This document shows positions 55,807-64,000 of a stretch of 64,000 nucleotides of DNA, one piece after another; position 1 is the stretch's first letter; every line of letters starts with the position of its first letter. The position numbers and the translations under genes were made by a program. The DNA is taken from contig NC_064034.1 of assembly GCF_932526225.1 (NCBI RefSeq), positions 10,603,387 to 10,667,386 of the forward strand. Direction: 5' to 3'. This stretch comes from Nematostella vectensis. Its lineage: Eukaryota; Cnidaria; Anthozoa; Actiniaria; Edwardsiidae. Below the pieces are notes generated by a model. That model was not told where the DNA came from and ran no database searches. It worked only from the letters and a program-made list of their open reading frames with translations.

Positions 55807-56801
55807 CAGTCCCCAAATTGCACTGTTGTACTTACATTTAAAATAGTTATATGTTTAAATCAAAATTACATGCTAAGCGTTTTTTCACTTTCACTTATTA
55901 CCCATGAAGACAAGTTATGTGTACAGAAAGCATGAGGAACTGTAAACAACATCTCAGAAACCTGGGGAAAAATTAGTTGAAATATTGACTTTCAAAAACA
56001 TACTAGACAACAGAAAAATATTGCCCGATATTATTTTTCTTTTTGCTGTAAATTAAGCTTACATATTTTACTGTCAAACCTGCCGGAAGAGACAATGAGA
56101 AATGACAGAGGCTCGCACATTTTGTTTATCACGAATCGTGGCAGTAAAAATGAGCGTCCATTGGCAATGTTTCGCTGGCAAAATATGTCGTAATAGCAAT
56201 AATTTCTCTACCCTACAATAAATAACGTTTAAGAAATGCTTTGTACCTAAATAATAGGTAAGCTTAAAGATAGACCAAAATAACGCGTAATCTCGAAAAG
56301 TGAAGTGAGATGTCATAATTTTAGCGAGCATTTTAAACGTTCGAATAGAGTGATTTTAGCTGTAAATCTTAACTTACTTGAACTGGATATGAAAGATAAG
56401 TACTCTCCAAGGAGTAAGATATACCTTTGATATCTTTCTAAGGCACCTGGGGCCATCACCGGAGGGTTTTAGCGAGACATTTCGGAGGATGTGGGACGAG
56501 TCGAAATTTCGGAGAAAGGCTATCGCCGAGGCCGCACTTCAACCTGTCAGCGGCTGCATTTGGCGGGAAATTTGACTATGCCCCCGCTTATATCTATTTT
56601 TTTCTCTGACCTGTTTCAGATTCTCTTCAAGTGAAAAACAGAATTTACTGGAAAATTACTAGAATATGATGCTGCCATTTGCCAAGTTTATTTACTTCTC
56701 TAGGAAAATAAAATGATTTTTTGGATTCAGTCCCTTTTACGGGCCACCTGTGCTGTGACGTCATGATCCCAGTCTTTCTGCGCTTTACACGTGTATTCAA
56801 G
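55807..56801. promoter_or_regulatory. shared upstream region of DNAJC14 and PRKCSH
   Basis: No coding exon was recognised. The PRKCSH start lies in a GC-richer stretch (CAAGATGGCGGCGGCGTG) typical of a housekeeping promoter without an obvious TATA box. The exact start sites cannot be read. Confidence 0.4.
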
Positions 56802-59800
56802 ATGGCGGCGGCGTGTGGAGCGAAGAATGGCGTCTATCTTCTTCTTTTCACGACCATTGTTTCGAGATTAGGCTCTGCGTTGACTTTGCGCGGAGTAGCT
56901 ATTACAAGTAATATTTGAAACAAATTTTTTTTTTATTTAGCAATATGTATTTCCATATAATTTATTTGCGTGAGTTATCATGATGTGTTTTCTTCTTATT
57001 CCCGGACCGTGTTAGAAAAAAAGTGACAAATGGAATTCCGGCAGATGCAATTTCTTCTGCGAAATAACCTGACTCGTTAGATTGGTATATTTATAAAGTA
57101 TAACTGGCGATTTTCTTATAAAACTTCATAAAACAGTTTTATGGTGGAGTAAATTAATTGCACGGAATCCCTTGCAATTCATTTAAAGTTACTGTAAGTT
57201 ACAAGCGTCAATTCAAAATCAAATATTTTTTTGTAGAACACCGTAATATTCGCAGTTATTTAGGCTACAAAAAAATAAGAATATACACTCAAATTAAATT
57301 TGGTTGTTGTTAGAATATGCAATTGAGGTATTCCTAAAAATAATTGCGTTTTACTTTGTTTTGATTTCCAGAACTTCCATTCTACGATAGCTCTAAAGAC
57401 TTTACATGCTTAGATGGCTCTTTAACAATTCCATTTAGTAGTGTCAATGATGATTACTGTGACTGTAATGATGGTAGTGATGAGCCAGGTATGTACAGCA
57501 TACCATTCATGTATTATTGTCAAAGCCCTAATAACTGGTGTAGCCAATGGAAGCCCCCCCCCCCCCCCCCCTTAGCAGCCAAGAATACAGACAGAATACA
57601 ATTTGGCACTTAAACACAAAACCATGCTATGAAAGACTGAGGACTGCTTACGATGCACACCTTTAAAATTCAAATTGAAAGTAAAGATGGCCAGTATTAA
57701 CAGAACTCGAAGCAGGACAATTTTTTTGATTTGCCTATATACTGTATAATTCAGAGGCAAAAATAAAACATATTTACACACTTAAAGTAGACTTATACAT
57801 CACATATGAAATGTAGAAGCATAAGAGGAGCTGATTCTCGAGAAAATTTGACCAAGATTTGCTTTGAATTCTAATTACGTGCCGATTATTCCAGGTCATT
57901 CATGAATCGTCCTTGTCTCCGCCATCTTTACAAGCCAACAATATCTTTACAGCCGCTACCCAGAATAGAACATACATGCAAATGTCCCTCGAGATTCAGG
58001 TTGAGCTATTAGACTAAATTTTTGGAGGTTATTCATTGATTTTCTGAAACATACATGTCTATAGATTTTAAAATTATTTTGCTTTTGAATCGTCTGCTTA
58101 CAACTTGCAACATGACTTGTGCAATGGTAATATATTTATCGATTGCTGCTTGTACCATGTCATGGACTCATCTGTTCATAAAGTAGTTAGCACAACTTTC
58201 TTCTAAACGATTTGTTATACTACAGGTTTGCTTTCAAAGGAGGAATATCGCAGGGGTAGTTTCTAGGCTAAAATGTTATATTTTAGCTGCTAAGTCGTGA
58301 ATTGTAATTGTGTTTATTGTCATTCAGCGAATAAGTTAAACCCTGATGAAGGTTCCTAGTAGGGTTTATGCTATGAATTGTTGTAATTTGAAATAATTCA
58401 TGCGGGACAGTGTATCTTATTGACCTCATTTGCTTGCATACAGAAACTTGTGGAGTCTCAAATATTTTCTTCAGTTTATCACCTTTAAGCTTCACTCTTG
58501 GGCCGTGAAGCAATGGGGAAATTATTGGGTCCATAAGTTCCGATATTGTGTATTTCCATATAATTTATTTGCCTGAGTTATCATGTGTTTTCTTCTGAAT
58601 CCCGGACTGTGTTTGAAAAAAGAGTAACAAATGGAATACGGCAAGGTTCCCTTTTTAAGATTAGCAGGTTTGATTTGTTCTTTTACATCATTGTACCCTC
58701 TTTAGAAATTATGTGTTATTGCTAAAAATACTTGTTTTCTCATAGGTACTGCCGCCTGCCCAAATGGACAATTTCATTGTACAAATGCAGGTTATCGACC
58801 AAAAAACTATCCTTCGTCTAGAGTAAATGATGGCATTTGTGGTGAGCATGACATTCCTGTAGACTAACTTAACATGTTTACCTAAAACAATGGAAGAATT
58901 AAAAGGAACACTTAACATCAGCTTTAAGATGATATATGGCTTAACCTTGTATCTTCCATGATGTAATAATACAGAATATGTTTTTTTTCATTTTTGTTTA
59001 CAGAGACCTGAAAATATCACTGTTCTTGTTATGTTTAGATTGTTGTGATGGAAGTGATGAGTATGATGGCAAAGTGAATTGTCCTGATACTTGCAAGTAA
59101 GATTTTATTTTTCAAGCAGTAACACTTCATACCCTACTCTTGAAACTGGATATTATGCCATTCTTTTTTTTTAGAGAACTTTACAAACAAGAGTTTGAAA
59201 AAAGAAGACATGAGATTGAACTTGCCAAACAGGTATGCACTTGCATGTTTTTGTCCTGTCAGTGTTGTAAGAGATATGGAACTATATTGCTAAGAACGTC
59301 TTGTTTTCAATTAGGGATATGCTAAGAAGCAAGAATTTAGTCAAGATGGGATAAATAAGAAGACAGAAAGAAAGGTATAGTGTGGAATTATCATTCTAAA
59401 AGTCATACACAGCAAACCACTGATGACAATATAATAATGCCACACATTTTCTACATAGAAAAAGTTAGAGGATCTGAGGCTCCAGCTTGAGCAGAAAAAG
59501 CAGGTTGTTGCTGAACTTCAAGGTAAATAATTGAAATAGTTAGTGGGATCAGAAATTTTGAAAACATAATAAAATTATTTTTATATAATATATGTCTTGA
59601 TTCTTTTTTTATAATTCTTGTCTTGTACTTTGTGTAGCTACTACTGTAAGGGTACAGTTGATGTCTTTGAGAATACTGCTTTATTCTTTCCTTGTATATT
59701 CTTGTCTTGTGCTTTGTGTAGTTACTAAGGGCACAAGGTTGATGTTTTTTAGAATACTGCTTGATTCTTTTTTTGTTTACTCTTGTCTTGTGCTTTGTGT

Positions 59801-62800
59801 AGTTACTAAGGGCACAAGGTTGATGTTTTTTAGAATACTGCTTGATTCTTTTTTTGTTTACTCTTGTCTTGTGCTTTGTGTAGTTACTAAGGGCACAAGG
59901 TTGATGTCTTTGAGAATACTGCTTGATTCTTTTTTTGTTTACTCTTGTCTTGTGCTTTGTGTAGTTACTAAGGGCACAAGGTTGATGTTTTTGAGAATAC
60001 TGCTCGATTCCTTTCTTGTTGATTCTATTACGATTTTTGTCTTGTACTTTGTGTATAGCTACTAAGGACAAGGTAGAAGCTGTGGAAAAAGAAGCCAAGG
60101 ACAAACATGACAAGGAGTGGGAAGGTAAAGGAAAATTAAAGTATCCCATTAATACTGGTTCGTGCTGCTTTTTGGATAGACTTTGATATTTACTTTGCCA
60201 CATACCCAGGATTTGCAGAGGGGGATACGGTAGTATTTGATTATTTTTCAATAAGAAATGACCCCCTCTTTGGGTGCAAGTATCCTTCATAAAATTTTCC
60301 CCATTTTCCCAATGCACCCATTACCTATTTTATGTTGTAGAGATAAATGGTCACTTTGTTTCTTATCATGCTACTGGTTGGGTATTGTAGAAACCAAGGC
60401 CAAGATTCTGGCAGAAAGAGCTCACAATGCAGCTGTGGCAGCCTTCAAGTTACTGGATACTGATAATAGTGGAAGGTAGAGTATGGGAAGTGCATGTGTT
60501 GAATATTTTGAAGCATTTACATCTCAGATTGTGGAAGGGGGTATAAAGATGCATGATCATCCCGCATTTTCTTTTATGTTCTCTAAAATCCAATGTAAAG
60601 TGTGATAACATTGCTAGCCGAAACAACTAGCGCTGCTTTTTGAACACTAAAATTATATTGGAAAATGCTGTTACTTTGTTCAATAACATTTCCTTTCTGT
60701 TGAGGTTCAACAACATTTCCTTTATTTTGTGGTTCAACAACATTTTCTTTATGTTGTGGTCAGCTGAGCAAGTAGGTGTCAGCCAACAGCTGGCTGGTGA
60801 TGGGGCTGTTTGCATAGGGCTTAAGCAAATTGTGTATGACAACATACTCTTTTATTTTAGTGTAACATCTACCTTTGCACTTACGTATATATAGGATATT
60901 CTTCTATTTTTGAGGCTTATATATATATGTATTTATACACTCTCTTTCAGCTTGACGAGTATGGAGCTTATGGTCAATCCATATATGGACAAGGAGTATA
61001 CTGCTGAGGAGGCCAGGGTATGAAACACCCAGTAGATTATTCCTGAATAATCGTACCAAATAAATATTGATTTTTCTCCACAAGGGCAAGCCTATTTTGT
61101 GCTAATGGTTGTAAACGTTTGTTTCAGGAACTTCTTGGTGGCACAGATGAGACAGACGTTGACAGATTTGCCAAAGATTTGTGGACCACATTCAAGGACA
61201 AGTATGGTGTGAAGCAGGTGATGCAAACAGTGCTGAATAGCATACCATGGATATTCAATTAGATAACTCTATACTCATGCCCATGCAAATGTTTAAACAA
61301 ATATTTCTCTAGGAAGAGAAACCTATTGATGCATCACCTCCAGAAGAGAAACCACCTACAGACGAACACCCAACTGAAAGTATGTGTTAACTGGTCTTGT
61401 TTTCTTTTAACAAATTTAGCACTATCTGAAATTGCCTGTGTTTTGTTTGATGTGTTGACAAGTGTTGGCATGTTATGATAAAGTGCCATAGTCCGTACCC
61501 TGCTAGCAGAGCTTTTTCCTGTTTGCTTCTATCAGTTCACTTATCCATGTTGAAAGTCTGTTCTTTCGCAGTCTCGTTTGTTTGTGTCCGCAGAAGAAAC
61601 CCCTGCCTACAGCCGCTATCGAATCCTGTTGAGCATGCGCATCAGTCACCTCCAAGTTTTTGGAGGTAGTCACAGCTTTGTGCTGTGTGACAGCAGGTGT
61701 GACAGCTTTTAGGAATTGATTCATGCCGGTAATGTTTTCAAACACTAAAGTGATCAGATTTCCAGAACTTTTGACATGAATGCTCACAACTAACACCATA
61801 CATAATAAACGAAATAAGAATTTTTAAACTAGTCTAAAGAAGCTGTGTTACGCTGTTAATACAGTTAATCAAGAGTGCAGAAGTAGCTCCTGATTGACAC
61901 TTGTTTCTAATTGAACCTTTCAAGTGCTTTTCTGGCTTTTTTTGTATTCATGCAGTATTTCAAAACTTTGGAGTATCGGTCTTCTGGTCTTGTTTGATAT
62001 ATTTATAGCAAAAATAAACTTTAACCGCTTTTAGCTACGAATCTGCTACTGAGCTCAAGCGCGAGTGCTTTTGCATGACAGAGTTCAAAGTAGCTCAGTT
62101 TAGTTCAGAGTGGCTGCGGTGGGGAATTTAAAAATACAGCTTCACGTGACAAGAACTCCCATGGTAACAGCAAAAATAACTTTGCGCATGCTCAACGTAA
62201 TTCGAAAGCGGCTGTCGGCAGAGGTTTCTCCTGCGGACACAAACAAACGAGAACGCGAAAGAACAGACTCACGACACGGATAAGGGAGAAAGCTCTGCTA
62301 GCAGGATACATAGTCCCTCATAACCTAGTAGCATCATCTCACTCCAGCTTGTGAAAATACTAACATGTAACCTATAGACTCTTATCTCTTATCATTCCAC
62401 ATAATACCTCAAAATTGGATTACCATTAGAATGTTATTGTTAGTTATACTCCTATACATGGGCATACCCAAGGGGATTGTCCAAGGTGTTCTTACCACCC
62501 CCACCCCCCATTTTGCCAGCATATTTGTAAAGAAACACAATAAGCCTGCTTTATGACATTGTTTTCCCATAACACTTCTCAAAAGTTTATAAGTATTCCA
62601 CGATATTCTTGGCCTGGTATAGATGCACAGGTAAATGGATAAGTGAGCTACCCTATTAGCTATACCCTGTGCTACACTATAGCTAAAATATAGAAGGGTA
62701 GGGGTAGCAAAGTGGACCCCCCTGCATACAAAGAATCCTGGGTTCTCCCCCGGCTTGCCACTAGCCCACCCTTCTTTGTGCTCCCTTCATCAGCTGATAA

Positions 62801-63945
62801 GCTAGTAATGAGGCAGCTTAGCTCCTGTAATTCCTCATCTATAACCCCAACACCCATCTTCCTTTCCTAGTTGTTAACAAAAAATGAGGCAATGATATGT
62901 TGCTTAGCTCCTGTCGATCCTCATCTATAACCCCATCATCCAAATTCCTTCATCAGTTGATAACCTCGAAATGAGGCAATGATATGTTGCTTAGCTCCTG
63001 TCGATCCTCATCTATAACCAGCTATCATCCAACTTCTTGCATTAGTTATTAAGTTAGTAATGAAGCAATGATATGTTGCTTAGCTCCTGTCGACCCTCAT
63101 CCAACCCCACCATCCATTGATGATACCATTGATGATGATGCTGACTTGCCAGAAGTGGGAGACGATGACGATGACGAGGGTGACGATCTAAAGGATGAAG
63201 CTGCAGCTAGAGCCACTGATTCAAAACAAGGTGACTCACATACAATAGGAGCACTGAGGCAAACAGTTTTCTTATTCATGAGCTGTTACTTTTAATTACG
63301 TTACACCCCCTCGCTCTCATTGGTTCGCTATCTCGGAATAATGGACAGTATTCACCGCTTAAACTTGGAATAATGAGTCAATTTGTGAAATTACCATAAA
63401 AAACTTTTTGCACCCGAAGTTATCCAGCTTCACATAAAAATTGCATTTTTGCTAAAACTAATTTGGATTCATTGTCTTTAAGGAAAATTGGCTTCATTGG
63501 AGGTTCAGTATTTCGTGGTAGTTAAAAGCATTGTGTGGAAAAACAGAATGTATTTGGTGCCCTCGATGTTCAAAATCTTAAAAAAGATACGAACATCAAC
63601 AACTGTCAGAAGCGATACAACGTTTCACGCAACCATTAAAGTTGGAAATTCGAGAAAATTATTAACAGCAAAATGTGTCTTGTTCAGTCGCCACCAAGTA
63701 TATACTAAAACAATTTTTCTCCTCAGACCCTGCAAATAGCGGTGGATAGTTCCCTCGACCTCTCGGGCTCTCATTTACTTCGCTATTCACTCCGCCTTTG
63801 GCTAATAATTGTTACTTATAGGGAATATGACATCTGCCTCAAGTAAATACAAGTAATGCAAGGGCAAATGCTAAATGTTTTATGTTTATAGAAGAGGAAC
63901 CCGTAAAGCCAGAGTATGATGAAGAAACCAAAGCAAAGATCACCG
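56802..63945 (+). CDS. PRKCSH: glucosidase II beta subunit, 5' part (cut by window end)
   Basis: Fourteen exons join in frame to 378 residues: 56802-56907, 57372-57488, 58746-58841, 59039-59096, 59175-59232, 59315-59374, 59459-59522, 60059-60124, 60391-60475, 60951-61017, 61128-61217, 61313-61379, 63084-63230, 63892-63945. A signal peptide (residues 1 to about 26, [16 protein letters not shown]) is followed by two LDL-receptor class A-like repeats ([24 protein letters not shown]), a charged coiled coil (about 126-225), an EF-hand-like loop DTDNSGSLTSME at about 230, and a Glu/Asp-rich stretch ([19 protein letters not shown]). The product holds the catalytic alpha subunit of glucosidase II in the ER, where the enzyme trims glucose from N-glycans in the calnexin cycle. 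The C-terminal mannose-6-phosphate-receptor-like domain and ER retention signal lie beyond the window. The acceptors of exons 8 and 13 are both preceded by tandem copies of themselves. Confidence 0.94.
59597..60075 (+). repeat. tandem duplication of the PRKCSH exon 8 acceptor region
   Basis: The tract CTTGTGCTTTGTGTAG plus TTACTAAGGGCACAAGG is repeated. Acceptor AG positions end at 59637, 59721, 59802, 59883, 59964 and the true 60058, so spacing is 84, 81, 81, 81 and 94. Because 81 is a multiple of three, long spurious open frames run through it on both strands. Reading from an upstream copy reaches a TAA at 60063-60065, inside the true exon. Confidence 0.92.
61495..62308. mobile_element. hAT-like MITE (814 bp)
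   Basis: Inverted arms of more than 130 bp (CCTGCTAGCAGAGCTTT, GTCTGTTCTTTCGC, TCTCGTTTGTTTGTGTCCGC, ACAGCCGCT, GTTGAGCATGCGCA) end the element, which is flanked by the exact 8-bp direct repeat CATAGTCC (61487-61494 and 62309-62316). An 8-bp duplication is the hAT hallmark. No transposase. It lies in PRKCSH intron 12. Confidence 0.88.
62811..63100 (+). repeat. tandem duplication of the PRKCSH exon 13 acceptor region
   Basis: Four copies of GATATGTTGCTTAG followed by CTCCTGTCGATCCTCATC (the first more diverged) have acceptor AG ends at 62821, 62907, 62994 and the true 63083, spacing 86 to 89 bp. Only the last continues into the acidic exon 13. Confidence 0.88.
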
Positions 63946-64000
63946 GTGAGTAATGCTGATGACATATTTCCTTCAATACAGCCATTTCTCAGGAGAAAAG

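Noticed and set aside
59658..60065. Plus-strand hydrophobic 135-codon repeat frame
   Set aside because: Same repeat; it overlaps intron 7 and ends just inside exon 8 in the wrong frame.
59451..60317. Long minus-strand open frame of 288 codons with repeated [20 protein letters not shown] units
   Set aside because: It is the shadow of an 81-bp intronic tandem repeat in PRKCSH; 81 is divisible by three, so frames stay open. No domain or splice support.
62690..62760. Possible second tRNA-like SINE head near GGTAGCAAAGTGG and GGTTCTCCCCC
   Set aside because: The boxes are weak and the spacing and body are not convincing.

Overview
This window is eukaryotic: genes are cut into many short exons by GT-AG introns that join exactly in frame, and introns and gaps are full of minisatellites, LINE fragments, a Penelope-like fragment and small inverted-repeat transposons. 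The gene content (PAN/apple, C-type lectin, LamG and pentraxin secreted proteins beside conserved animal housekeeping genes) suggests an invertebrate, most probably an anthozoan cnidarian such as a sea anemone. That is inference; no marker gene fixes the species.

Layout. 1-1342: a 29-bp satellite array running off the left edge. 2290-6916 (-): a secreted PAN plus C-type lectin protein, with two exons of a same-strand LamG protein inside its last intron. 9879-14073 (-): complete five-exon cytosolic HMG-CoA synthase. 15155-22504 (+): complete 14-exon MIER1-type ELM2-SANT corepressor, head to head with HMG-CoA synthase. 24536-25895 (-): 5'-truncated LINE. 29497-39865 (+): complete 12-exon, 810-residue caspase-fold peptidase with a metacaspase/orthocaspase-type Cys-His dyad, carrying a LINE, a Penelope-like fragment and palindromic repeats in its introns. 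43117-45779 (+): secreted PAN-Cys-rich-pentraxin gene with an in-frame stop in the PAN exon. 45854-47650: 47-bp minisatellite. 48349-54150 (-): complete 12-exon DNAJC14-type membrane J-protein. 56802-63945 (+): the first 14 exons of glucosidase II beta subunit (PRKCSH), cut by the right edge.

The housekeeping genes act in separate processes: sterol/isoprenoid precursor synthesis (HMGCS), histone-deacetylase-linked repression (MIER1), and ER folding and glycan trimming (DNAJC14, PRKCSH). The other three loci (PAN-lectin, metacaspase-like, PAN-pentraxin) look like recognition or stress-response genes; a shared function is only a guess.

Two things stand out. First, an intron-bearing, in-frame animal gene for a metacaspase-like peptidase with C-terminal extensions. 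Second, short tandem duplications repeatedly lie exactly across splice junctions: MIER1 exons 6 and 13, PRKCSH exons 8 and 13, plus a decayed duplicate of a DNAJC14 exon start. Exon borders were read by eye from GT/AG sites and codon phase; there is no transcript evidence.
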